Shown: positions 24,411-30,871 of the stretch, in pieces
How positions within the stretch are numbered: the stretch's first letter is position 1
Layout of the letters: every line of letters begins with the position of its first letter
Assembly (NCBI GenBank): GCA_035697245.1
Contig: DASSDH010000114.1
Location: 1-30,871, forward strand
Length of the DNA stretch: 30,871 nt
Reading direction: 5' to 3'
Source: JACVRX01 sp035697245
GTDB lineage: Bacteria; Actinomycetota; Actinomycetes; Jiangellales; Jiangellaceae
Position numbers and translations under genes: made by a program
The notes under the pieces: model-generated
What the model was told of the DNA's origin: nothing
Databases searched by the model: none
What the model saw: the letters and a program-made list of their open reading frames with translations, nothing else

Positions 24411-25594
24411 GGCGTCAGCAGGACCTTGATACAGCCGTCCTCCTTATTCTGGAACATCGAGTACGCGGCTGGGGCGTCATCGAGCGGTAGCCGATGCGTG
24501 ACCAGGTCCATGACCCCGAGCGGGTCGTCGTCGCCGATCAGCAACGGGAGGATCTGATCGGTCCACGCCCGGACGTTGGCCTGTCCCATCCGCAGTGTGA
24601 CCTGCTTGTCGAACATCTGCATCATCGGCATCGGGTCGATCGCGCCGCCGTAGACGCCGCTGACGGAGATCGTCCCGCCCCGGCGCACGGCGGCGACGCA
24701 CTGATGCAGCACCGTCATCCGATCGACACCGATCCGTTCGGTCACACCTCTGGCAAGCGGGTCAGGCATGAGTCCGACCAGGCGCTGGGCCGCGGCCAGT
24801 AAGGGAGAACCGTGCGCCTCCATCCCGACCGCGTCGATCACCGAGTCCGGACCACGTCCGTCCGTATGGTCGCCCAGAGCCGCCGGCACGTCGTCGACGG
24901 ACCCGGCGTCGACGGTCTCGATACCGTGCCTGGCGGCCATCGCCAGCCGTTCGGGCACCAGGTCGACGCCGAACACCCGGTCGGCGCCGAGATGGCGGGC
25001 GACGCGCGCCGCAAACTGCCCGACCGGTCCAAGCCCGAACACCGCAACCGTGCCTCCTGCGGGGACGGAGGCGTACTGCACTGCCTGCCACGCCGTCGGC
25101 AGGATGTCGGAAAGGAAGAGGTAACGTTCGTCGGGCCGGCCGTCATCGCGGACCTTGACCGGCCCGAAGTGCGCTTGCGGGACGCGCAAGTACTCGGCCT
25201 GCCCACCGGGTATCTGTCCGTACATCTTCGTGTAACCGAACAATGCGGCACCGGTGCGGTACTCGCGGACCTGGGTGGTTTCGCATTGGGAGAACAGATC
25301 CCGCCTGCACATGGTGCAGCGGCCGCACGAGATGTTGAACGGGATTACTACCCGGTCGCCGGGACGCAAGCCGCTCACGCCGAGGCCTACCTCTTCCACG
25401 AAGCCCATCGGCTCGTGGCCCAAGATGTCGCCCTCGTCGATGTACATGCCGAGGATCCGGTATAGGTGCAGATCCGAGCCACAGATGGCAGTCGACGTGA
25501 TTCGTACGATCGCGTCCGTGGGCTCCTGGATGACCGGATCCTTCACCTCGTCGACTCGCACGTCCTCGTTCCCGTGCCAGGTCAGGGCGCGCAT
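24407..25594 (-). CDS. Zinc-dependent alcohol dehydrogenase (formaldehyde dehydrogenase-like MDR)
   Basis: The 395-aa protein belongs to the zinc medium-chain dehydrogenases. Catalytic zinc ligands are Cys38 (TAICGSDLH) and the GHE motif near 59-61. The structural-zinc Cys cluster CGRCTMCRRDLFSQC lies near 90-104. The coenzyme motif VFGLGPVGQFAARVA lies near 185-199. The length and the long insert relative to classical ADH resemble the glutathione-independent formaldehyde dehydrogenase-like group. GAGGATC precedes the ATG. It lies 20 bp after the first CBS protein and overlaps the epimerase gene, so an operon is likely. The substrate is unknown. Confidence 0.93.
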   Translation of the reverse strand: MRALTWHGNEDVRVDEVKDPVIQEPTDAIVRITSTAICGSDLHLYRILGMYIDEGDILGHEPMGFVEEVGLGVSGLRPGDRVVIPFNISCGRCTMCRRDLFSQCETTQVREYRTGAALFGYTKMYGQIPGGQAEYLRVPQAHFGPVKVRDDGRPDERYLFLSDILPTAWQAVQYASVPAGGTVAVFGLGPVGQFAARVARHLGADRVFGVDLVPERLAMAARHGIETVDAGSVDDVPAALGDHTDGRGPDSVIDAVGMEAHGSPLLAAAQRLVGLMPDPLARGVTERIGVDRMTVLHQCVAAVRRGGTISVSGVYGGAIDPMPMMQMFDKQVTLRMGQANVRAWTDQILPLLIGDDDPLGVMDLVTHRLPLDDAPAAYSMFQNKEDGCIKVLLTP

Positions 25595-25614
25595 GACGAT
25601 CCTCGGCCGCAGCC

Positions 25615-26028
25615 TCAGCTGGAGATCGCCTCGACAACGTCGCCGACCCGGCTCGGGTCGATATTCCGGGCGACGTCGGCCTGGCTCACCATTCCGACCA
25701 ACCTGTGGCCGTCGATGACGGGCAGCCGGCGCACCTTGTACTCCTTCATTGTCTGCAGCGCTTCCTCGATCGAGTCGTCGGCGCCGATCGTGACCGGCTT
25801 GCCGTCGCCGAGTTCGCCGGCGCGGACCGTGTTCGGGTCGCCACCGCGGGCAATGCAGTTCACGACGATGTCCCGGTCGGTCAGCATGCCCTTGAGCCGG
25901 TCGTCCTCACCACAGATCGGCAGCGCGCCGACGTTCAAATCGCGCATCTTCCGAGCGGCGTCACTAAGGGTTTCGTTCTCACCCACGCACTCGACGTCGG
26001 AGGTCATGATGTCTCGAGCACTTGTCAT
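25615..26028 (-). CDS. CBS domain pair protein (Hrp1-like), copy A
   Basis: This 137-aa protein is made of two CBS domains, about residues 8-60 and 73-130 (VGALPICGEDDRLKGMLTDR in the first; RRLPVIDGHRLVGMVSQADV in the second). Stand-alone CBS pairs bind adenine nucleotides and often respond to energy or stress; the mycobacterial hypoxic response protein 1 has this layout. AAGGAGG at good spacing supports the ATG. It is a close paralogue of the next CBS gene upstream (26156-26590) and lies 20 bp before the alcohol dehydrogenase gene, suggesting cotranscription. No effector domain is attached. Confidence 0.92.
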   Translation of the reverse strand: MTSARDIMTSDVECVGENETLSDAARKMRDLNVGALPICGEDDRLKGMLTDRDIVVNCIARGGDPNTVRAGELGDGKPVTIGADDSIEEALQTMKEYKVRRLPVIDGHRLVGMVSQADVARNIDPSRVGDVVEAISS

Positions 26029-26155
26029 GTCGTTGGCCTCCTTGGCCTCAACGGCGGCTCGACCACCGCCGGCATCTACGTCCTATTGGCTCGTACCCAG
26101 CCGACCCCGCGATATACCACCGGGCTGTCGTCGAGCGAGGTTGGAGCTCCTCCGG

Positions 26156-26590
26156 TCATTGCGCGCTCGACTTGTCCGGTTCTGAAATCGCCTCGACCAC
26201 CTCGCCGACTCGGCTCGCCTCGAGATGGCGAGCAACGTCGGCCTGGCTCACGATTCCAACAAGGTCGTGACCGTCGATCACCGGCAGCCGCCGCACCTGG
26301 TGTTCCTTCATGGTGTTCAGCGCTTCCTCGACCGAATCGTCGGCGCCGATCGTCACCGGCTTGCCCTTCGCCAGGTCTCCAGCTCGCACAGTTCGTGGGT
26401 CCCCGTCGTCGGCGATGCATCGCACTACGATGTCGCGATCGGTCACCATGCCCTTGAGCCGGTTGTCCTCGCCGCAGACAGGCAGAGCGCCGACATCGAG
26501 TTCACGCATCTTGCGAGCCGCGTCGGCGAGTGTCTCGTTTTCGCCGACGCACACGGCACCGGCTGTCATGATCTCTCGGATCGTTGGCAC
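26156..26590 (-). CDS. CBS domain pair protein (Hrp1-like), copy B
   Basis: The 144-aa protein has the same two-CBS layout as its neighbour and is identical to it over long blocks, for example VRAG, GKPVTIGADDS and RRLPVIDGH. It adds a short charged tail ending in SSAQ. The GTG at 26590 has GGGAGG upstream; the longer open frame to 26677 has no such support. It is probably the first gene of the operon running to 22651. The 127-bp gap before copy A shows no gene. The pair arose by tandem duplication; whether they heterodimerise is unknown. Confidence 0.9.
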   Translation of the reverse strand: MPTIREIMTAGAVCVGENETLADAARKMRELDVGALPVCGEDNRLKGMVTDRDIVVRCIADDGDPRTVRAGDLAKGKPVTIGADDSVEEALNTMKEHQVRRLPVIDGHDLVGIVSQADVARHLEASRVGEVVEAISEPDKSSAQ

Positions 26591-26706
26591 AGAAGACCTC
26601 CCGTGGTCTCGACCGGCCGTGTTGCAGCCGGTGCCAGGCGGTTGCTCATTCGGTGTACCCAGATCGGGCCCTGGCATTCATCCCGCCGCAGTCCTAGGGG
26701 AACGAC

Positions 26707-26888
26707 GTGAGCGTCTTCACCGAAGCCGAGATCGACTACCTGAAATCGCAGCGGCTCGGGCGGCTCGCGACCGTCGGTCGGACGGGCAGTTGCACATCAT
26801 CCCGGTAGAGCGCCATCCCGACGAGATCGGGGCGGCCCCCGGCGGGAGTGCGCTAACACCCAGCCGGGACCTAGGAACCGAGCCCTAA
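26707..26888 (+). pseudogene. Frameshifted, truncated PPOX-class (F420-dependent-type) oxidoreductase remnant
   Basis: The GTG at 26707 starts MSVFTEAEIDYLKSQRLGRL followed by ATVG, the characteristic N-terminus of small actinobacterial PPOX-class F420-dependent proteins. The frame then breaks to a stop at 26808. In the next frame the expected continuation QLHIIPVERHPDEIG appears. The DNA reads GGTCGGACGG where GGTCCGGACGG would give the family's usual GPDG, so one C is missing near 26779. The similarity ends about 15 codons later, and the second frame stops at 26888, far short of the usual 130-150 aa. Hence both a frameshift and a 3' loss. The residual start lies divergent from CBS copy B. 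Confidence 0.75.
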
Positions 26889-26904
26889 CGGGAGGGCCGA
26901 TCCC

Positions 26905-27096
26905 ATGCCGACACCGTATTCGGAACCATCCGCTCGCCATAGCTGGGCGAGCGTCCTCGCGTTTATCGACCGAATCCGCGCCATCGTCCTGGACCAGACC
27001 CTGCCAGCCGACGAGGCGATAGCAGCACTGCGGTCCGAGTTCCGCGCCCACGGCGGGCGTGAGCACCAATCGCGATCCGCCGTCGCAGCATCGTGA
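26905..27096 (+). CDS. Small hypothetical protein, 63 aa
   Basis: I do not recognise this protein. An ATG with GGGAGGG about ten bases upstream opens a 63-aa frame with a helical-looking middle (IRAIVLDQTLPADEAIAAL) and a charged, Ser-rich tail. Codon third positions are mostly G or C. Its TGA overlaps the GTG of the next small frame (GTGA), as between the well-supported genes of this window, which raises my belief in both. No signal peptide or membrane segment is present. Confidence 0.5.
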   Translation: MPTPYSEPSARHSWASVLAFIDRIRAIVLDQTLPADEAIAALRSEFRAHGGREHQSRSAVAAS

Positions 27097-27305
27097 CGGT
27101 GACGATCCCGAACCCGGAAGCCTGGATGGCCGCGTTGCGGTTGGCCAACGGAGATTCGCGCAGGCTCCAGGCTTACCCCGCCCGGGTGACTTGGTGGGAG
27201 GCACCCTTGTCCGAAAGGTCGATTGACAGGCGCGCCGATCGAAGCGGTGGTAGGTTCCGTCATCAATGTCGTGGGTCGTCAAGATCAGGGGGGCACAATG
27301 CGTAA
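27093..27305 (+). CDS. Small hypothetical protein, 70 aa, possibly altered at its 3' end
   Basis: This frame starts at a GTG overlapping the previous stop. The first half, with VTIPNPEAWMAALRLANGD, reads like a genuine conserved protein; the second half is Arg/Ser/Gly-rich and runs through the ribosome site of the next gene, so the 3' part may be shifted out of its true frame. No function can be assigned and no ribosome site is obvious beyond translational coupling. Confidence 0.4.
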   Translation: MTVTIPNPEAWMAALRLANGDSRRLQAYPARVTWWEAPLSERSIDRRADRSGGRFRHQCRGSSRSGGHNA

Positions 27306-27702
27306 ACGTCTTGTTGGCGCCGTGAGCATCGCTGCAGCGGCACTCATCGGCTTCGCCACACCCGCCAGCGCGTTCGAGTGCTACAACGCGGTCCGCTCCG
27401 CGCAGGGGAACATGTCCGCAGCACGAGCCAACGCGCTCTTCTCCTTGGAGGAGATCCTCTCCGACCCAGAGATCGTCGGTCTGTGCCCGGAAGGCGTTGA
27501 CTTCGTCCTCGCCGGACTCGAGGATGCGGGCTACCGCACTGACGTGCTGATCAACTTCCGCACGCTGATGGCTCGTGGCTTGGAGCAAACGCACCCGGAC
27601 AAGCTGCACGACGGTTCGGGGATCGACCATCTCTCCGAGGAGTTCTTTGCCACCGCTGACCCGCTAGTCGGGCAGGCGTTCGAGATTTGCGCCGCGGGTT
27701 AG
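27298..27702 (+). CDS. Secreted hypothetical protein, 134 aa
   Basis: The protein starts with a clear Sec signal peptide: MRKR, a hydrophobic stretch rich in Ala and Ile, and a PASA-F cleavage site after about residue 25. The mature part is about 109 aa with Cys residues near 28, 62 and 131, which could allow a disulphide. It is acidic and mostly helical by eye. I do not recognise a family. AGGGGGG upstream supports the ATG at 27298; the frame is open back to 27223 but the signal peptide would then be internal. It appears to be a single gene followed by decayed DNA. Confidence 0.8.
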   Translation: MRKRLVGAVSIAAAALIGFATPASAFECYNAVRSAQGNMSAARANALFSLEEILSDPEIVGLCPEGVDFVLAGLEDAGYRTDVLINFRTLMARGLEQTHPDKLHDGSGIDHLSEEFFATADPLVGQAFEICAAG

Positions 27703-28007
27703 GGCGCGACCGGCGGGGACGGAGCCGGTGGCGCGGCCGGGGACGCTGAGCCGGTGGTGCGGCCGGGATGCTGACCCGGCGGCGGAACCACGTAGGTCCA
27801 GATCTCGTCGCACATCATCCCGGTGACGTTCGTCTACAACACGGGCGAGGATGTCTCGACATCGGCGGTCTTCGGTTCGGCGCCGGTAAGAAGTGGCGGG
27901 ACGTTCAGCAGAACCCTTGAGGGTTCCGGATACCACGTGAATGCCCGCTCGGTCTGAGAGCGCGCCGTACGGTCGGCCGTGACCGGACCTGAAGCTGTCA
28001 CCCGTCC
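27703..28007. other. 305-bp stretch without an intact gene
   Basis: It starts with a GC-rich imperfect tandem repeat (27715-27784). A short open segment at 27823-27957 reads VTFVYNTGEDVSTSAVFG and ends in a stop after 44 codons; it faintly recalls a beta-sandwich or cupredoxin-like strand pattern but lacks copper ligands and a start context. Broken META-domain coding DNA begins at about 28008. Confidence 0.45.
27715..27784. repeat. Imperfect tandem repeat of about 25 bp, three units
   Basis: The units share a GGGGACG..GAGCCGGTGGYGCGGCCG core: GAGCCGGTGGCGCGGCCG lies at 27722-27739, GAGCCGGTGGTGCGGCCG follows about 26 bp later, and a diverged third copy reads GACCCGGCGGCGG. It lies right after the stop of the secreted-protein gene. 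Confidence 0.6.
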
Positions 28008-28624
28008 GTCACCCTCAGCTTCGAGGACGACGGGATCAGTGCCTCAGCCGGTGCAACACGATGAGCGGGAGCGCCAACTGGGACGACGGAACCCTGGAGG
28101 TAGCGGGCGAGCTGGCGACGACCATGATGGCCTGTCCGGACGGCCTGCGTGAGCAGGAGGACTGGCTAGCCGCATTGCTGACTTCCTCGCCGGCGATCGC
28201 GCTCGACGGCGACACGCTCATCGTTGGCGACGACACCACCGGCATGGTCCTCGAGGAACGCGCCAACCTGCCGTTAGAGGGAACGGTGTGGCAGCTCGAG
28301 GAGCTCATGTCGACGAGTGCGGTTAGCGCGGTGGCTGCCGGGATCGCGGGCCTGACCATCGACACCGCGGGCACCCAGGTGCAGGTTGCCGCCGGTTGCA
28401 ACACCGGCTCCGGCTCCGTCACAGTCGAGCCGGCTGACGATGCGTCGACCGGGACGATCGACTTCGGCCCGTTGGCAATGACCATGAAGGCGTGCCCGGA
28501 GGACGCGATGAGCGTCGAGGCCCAGGTACTCACCGTTCTCGACGGACCGGTCGATTACTCCATCGACGGATCGACCCTCACTCTCACGAAGGGCGACGCT
28601 GGGCTGCTCTTCAAGGGCGGTTGA
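28008..28624 (+). pseudogene. META (HslJ-like) double-domain protein, 5' end frameshifted
   Basis: The open frame from the ATG at 28061 gives 187 aa. It holds the C-terminal part of one META domain (GTLEVAGELATTMMACPDGL) and a complete second one from about residue 70 (LEGTVWQLEEL, AAGCNTGSGSV, LAMTMKACPEDAM). The ATG has no ribosome site and falls inside the first domain's GCN motif. Just upstream the other frame reads VTLSFEDDGISASAG, which joins perfectly if GGTGCAAC is restored to GGTTGCAAC, as in the second domain. So one T seems lost near 28052. Further upstream an in-frame stop at 27990 shows more damage or a missing start. META proteins are usually exported lipoproteins; no signal peptide remains here. 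Confidence 0.75.
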
Positions 28625-28694
28625 CGCCGCCGCGAGGCAGATCGCTACTGAAATTCGGTCGCGCTCGGCCAGGCCTGCGCGGTTTCCTTGACTC

Positions 28695-29693
28695 ATGCAC
28701 CTGACCTGGCTCGACCGCGAGCACCTCGACGACCGAGACGTCGCCGGGGCGGTAGCGCTGCTCGAAGCTGCGCGACCGGTCGACAGCCCGCATCAGTTGG
28801 TCGGGCCGACCGTCTTCTCCTACACCGCGTTCCTGCAGACGGGGTGGGACGGCACTCCGCCTGCGGCGGCCCTGGCTCGTGACGACAAGGGCCGGGTCGT
28901 CGGAGTTTTGCAGGTGACACTGCCGCACTGGGACAACACGCACCTCGGCGGGGTCGACGTGACGGTGGACCCGCTCGCGCGCCGGCAGGGCATCGGGCGC
29001 CGGCTGTTCGAGGTAGGGGTGGAGCGGGTGCGGGCCGAGGGCCGACGGCTGGTGCTAACCGACAGCTGGGCAGGCTCGGCGGGTGAGAAGTTCGCCGAGG
29101 CGATGGGTCTCGAACGCGCCGCAGTCGGTGTCCAGCGCCGGCAGGAGCTGCGAGCGCTCGACTGGCCTCGGTTGGACGCGGAGTTCGCCGAGGCAGAGGG
29201 CCGCGCTGGTGGCTATGAATTGCTCCGGATCGCTGGTCCAACGCCGGAGGAGATGCTCGTCGACGTTGCCGTCATGACTGCCGCCATCAACGACGCCCCC
29301 ATCGACGACCTGGACATCGAGGACGAGGTATTCACCGCCGAGCGCGTCCGCACATTCGAGGCGGCCCAACTCACGGCCAGGATGCGCATCTACCGCGTCA
29401 TCGCCCGGGAACGCGAGACTGGCGTCCTCGGCGGCCACACGATGGTGGGCGTCGATGCCGAGCATCCCGGCTACGCCGGCCAGTACGACACCAGCGTGCT
29501 GCGAGCACATCGTGGTCACCGGCTCGGGCGATTGCTGAAGATCGCCATGTTGCAGTGGCTTACCGACGAGGAGCCGCAGCTGCGAACGCTGGACACCTGG
29601 AATGCCGCATCCAACGCTCACATGATCGAGGTCAACGAGGTGCTGGGGTACCAGGTCGTCGCCACCGGAATCGATTGGCAGCTTCACCTCTGA
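28695..29693 (+). CDS. GNAT family N-acetyltransferase with two GNAT units
   Basis: The 332-aa protein holds two GNAT folds, about 1-150 and 170-332. The acetyl-CoA-binding motif A is seen as VDPLARRQGIGRRLFE near 94-109 and again as VLRAHRGHRLGRLLKIAMLQ near 269-288. TWNAASNAHMIEVNEVLGY near 305-323 is the typical C-terminal GNAT end. Double-GNAT proteins in actinomycetes include mycothiol synthase-like enzymes, but this one lacks features that would let me assign mycothiol synthesis. The acceptor is unknown. No ribosome site is obvious before the ATG. Confidence 0.9.
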   Translation: MHLTWLDREHLDDRDVAGAVALLEAARPVDSPHQLVGPTVFSYTAFLQTGWDGTPPAAALARDDKGRVVGVLQVTLPHWDNTHLGGVDVTVDPLARRQGIGRRLFEVGVERVRAEGRRLVLTDSWAGSAGEKFAEAMGLERAAVGVQRRQELRALDWPRLDAEFAEAEGRAGGYELLRIAGPTPEEMLVDVAVMTAAINDAPIDDLDIEDEVFTAERVRTFEAAQLTARMRIYRVIARERETGVLGGHTMVGVDAEHPGYAGQYDTSVLRAHRGHRLGRLLKIAMLQWLTDEEPQLRTLDTWNAASNAHMIEVNEVLGYQVVATGIDWQLHL

Positions 29694-29740
29694 CCTTCGT
29701 GTGCATGATTCCGGTGCCCTGTTTGCATTTTGGGGAAACG

Positions 29741-30232
29741 GTGGAAATCAGACCGGCCAAGAATTTCGATGCTGTACGCATCGCCGAGATCTACGGCTAT
29801 TACGTCGCCGAGACGGTGGTGACCTTCGATCTCGAGGCGCCGTCAAGGCGCGAATGGGAGGATCGCCTGCGCGCGGCGGAGGAAACCGGCTACCCGGTTC
29901 TGGTGGGGTGCGAAGACGGCCGCGTAATCGGCTACGCGTTGCTGACGGCCTGGAAGCCAAGGCCTGCCTATCGCTTCACGGCTGAAGATTCGATCTACCT
30001 CGACCCGGCGTTCTCCGGTGCGGGGCGTGGGCGTGCTCTGCTGGAGTGCCTTCTCGATGAGGCTGGACGGTCTGGGCTCCGCCAGATCATCGGGGTAATC
30101 GCAGACGCTGGTTTCGGCGCCTCGGTCGCATTGCATCAGGCTCTTGGGTTCTTGCCGATCGGCCGCATGCGGCAGGTCGGCTACAAGCACGGCCGCTGGG
30201 TCGACGTCGACCTTCTGCAACTCAGTCTTTGA
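29741..30232 (+). CDS. GNAT N-acetyltransferase, phosphinothricin acetyltransferase-like
   Basis: The 163-aa protein has the usual size and layout of the PAT/MddA group, which N-acetylates phosphinothricin, methionine sulfone or sulfoximine. Key segments are IRPAKNFDAVRIAEIYGYYV at the N-terminus, TVVTFDLEAPSRREWEDR near 29-46, the acetyl-CoA loop SGAGRGRALLECLL near 92-105 and SVALHQALGFLPIGRMRQVG near 128-147. I prefer the GTG at 29741, with GGGGA five bases upstream; an ATG at 29705 in the same frame would add 12 unusual residues. In the genome it is probably for a housekeeping amine or amino acid analogue rather than proven herbicide resistance. Confidence 0.9.
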   Translation: MEIRPAKNFDAVRIAEIYGYYVAETVVTFDLEAPSRREWEDRLRAAEETGYPVLVGCEDGRVIGYALLTAWKPRPAYRFTAEDSIYLDPAFSGAGRGRALLECLLDEAGRSGLRQIIGVIADAGFGASVALHQALGFLPIGRMRQVGYKHGRWVDVDLLQLSL

Positions 30233-30280
30233 TTGTCGTGATGACGACCTCGACCCCGCGGGCCACGGGGCATGGGCTGT

Positions 30281-30871
30281 TCAGGACGTGCCGCCGAAGT
30301 CGATGTCCTTGGTTTCGACGTCCCGGCCGTTCGTCCCGGCGCCGTCTGGTACGTCCAGTAGAGGTTCGTGTGCGCGATGACCTGGTCCGGCGGCGGCGCT
30401 CCCCATGCCGTGTGGTCCTCGGTCGTGTGGGCGTCGCTGACCAAGGTGGCGTCGTACCCCCTGACGATCGCGCCGTGGAGCGTCGAGCGGATGCACGCAT
30501 TGGTCTCCGCACCGACGACGAGGAGTCGCCCGACACCGAGGCGCGACAACACGGTCTCGAGGGTGCTGTCGTTGAAGGAGTCGTCGTAATTCTTCTCAAC
30601 GAGCGCCTCGGTATCGCCCGGAGTCAGCTCGGGGACGATCTGCCAGCCGTCGCTTCCCCTCGCCAACCGCTCGTCGGAGTGCTGGACCCAGACAACGGGA
30701 ACCCGTTCCCGCCGCGCCTTCTCGACCAGTCGGCCGACGTTCGCAACGACCGCGTCGCGCTCGTGAGCCCCTTCGAGGACGGGCTCCTGTGTCCACCCAC
30801 GGTAAAGACACCCACCGACAGCGAGCCGGAGCGAACGCTCGAGCGCGCTGCCTGTATTCACGGCGCGGCGG
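30281..30871 (-). pseudogene. Isochorismatase-like cysteine hydrolase with two frameshifts; 5' end may lie beyond the window
   Basis: The central part matches the isochorismatase-like hydrolases: GAHERDAVVANV, VPVVWVQHSDE, catalytic-type Lys in VEKNYDDSF, nucleophile Cys in ETNACIRSTLHGA, and the end DQVIAHTNLYWTYQTAPGRTAG. The frame then jumps: the usual tail VETKDIDFGGTS with its stop at 30281 is in another frame. Restoring one base near 30320 would join the two. At the N-terminus the expected strand with the catalytic Asp also sits in a different frame (PWVDT, near 30790) from QEPVLEGAHERD. So two indels separate a recognisable gene into three frames. The residual open frame from 30861 to 30181 has foreign-looking ends. 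Confidence 0.75.

Larger units (their letters stand above)
25615..26590 (-). repeat. Tandem duplication of the CBS gene
   Basis: The two CBS genes align along nearly their whole length at DNA level with an offset of about 540-560 bp, for example GCGACGTCGGCCTGGCTCAC in copy A against GCAACGTCGGCCTGGCTCAC in copy B. Many third-position differences show that the duplication is not very recent. Confidence 0.75.

Noticed and set aside
27823..27957. Cupredoxin-like fragment
   Set aside because: Only 44 codons, no start context and no copper ligands; resemblance is too weak to annotate.
1..30871. tRNA, rRNA, CRISPR arrays, insertion sequences, phage genes
   Set aside because: No cloverleaf-like segments, regularly spaced repeats or transposase/integrase motifs were recognised by eye; weak or diverged cases could be missed.

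Overview
The window is high-GC DNA with strong G/C preference at codon third positions, GTG and TTG starts, GGAGG-type ribosome sites and many short ATGA/GTGA gene overlaps. This suggests a soil-type actinomycete (Actinobacteria); I cannot name the genus. No rRNA, tRNA, CRISPR array, integrase or transposase was seen.

Layout. (1) 1-2059, minus strand: a PLP-dependent decarboxylase running off the left edge, and an AraC-type regulator. (2) 2147-6490, plus strand, divergent from the regulator: a phytanoyl-CoA-dioxygenase-like Fe(II)/2-oxoglutarate enzyme, then a sugar-type (CUT1) ABC importer made of a lipoprotein and two permeases with no ATPase, closed by a strong hairpin. (3) 6613-9726: a PaaN-like aldehyde dehydrogenase converging on a DUF3500 protein, then a PRC-barrel protein. 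(4) 9727-12742: a 531-bp gene-free stretch with hairpins, an exopolysaccharide-type chain-length/BY-kinase fusion with an altered Walker A', and an XRE-cupin regulator.

(5) 12997-20130, plus strand: a tightly packed seven-gene operon divergent from the XRE-cupin regulator. It encodes an M24 'pita-bread' hydrolase, TPP-dependent E1 alpha and beta subunits, a TRZ/ATZ-type amidohydrolase, a bicupin, an SDR-fold protein without catalytic residues, and a 3-hydroxyisobutyrate-dehydrogenase-like enzyme. The shared promoter region carries a long inverted repeat and a direct repeat that look like operators. The set resembles no pathway I can name and is the best candidate for an undescribed catabolic system, probably for a nitrogen-containing small molecule.

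(6) 20191-26590, mostly minus strand: glutaminase, a truncated isoaspartyl methyltransferase, a flavodoxin-like reductase, and an apparent operon of two tandem CBS proteins, a zinc alcohol dehydrogenase, an NAD-dependent epimerase and a HAD hydrolase. (7) 26707-30871: small and hypothetical genes, two GNAT acetyltransferases, and three genes broken by frameshifts (PPOX-class oxidoreductase, META-domain protein, isochorismatase-like hydrolase). Several breaks look like loss of one base from a two-base run. That pattern fits either recent decay or assembly indels and should be settled first.
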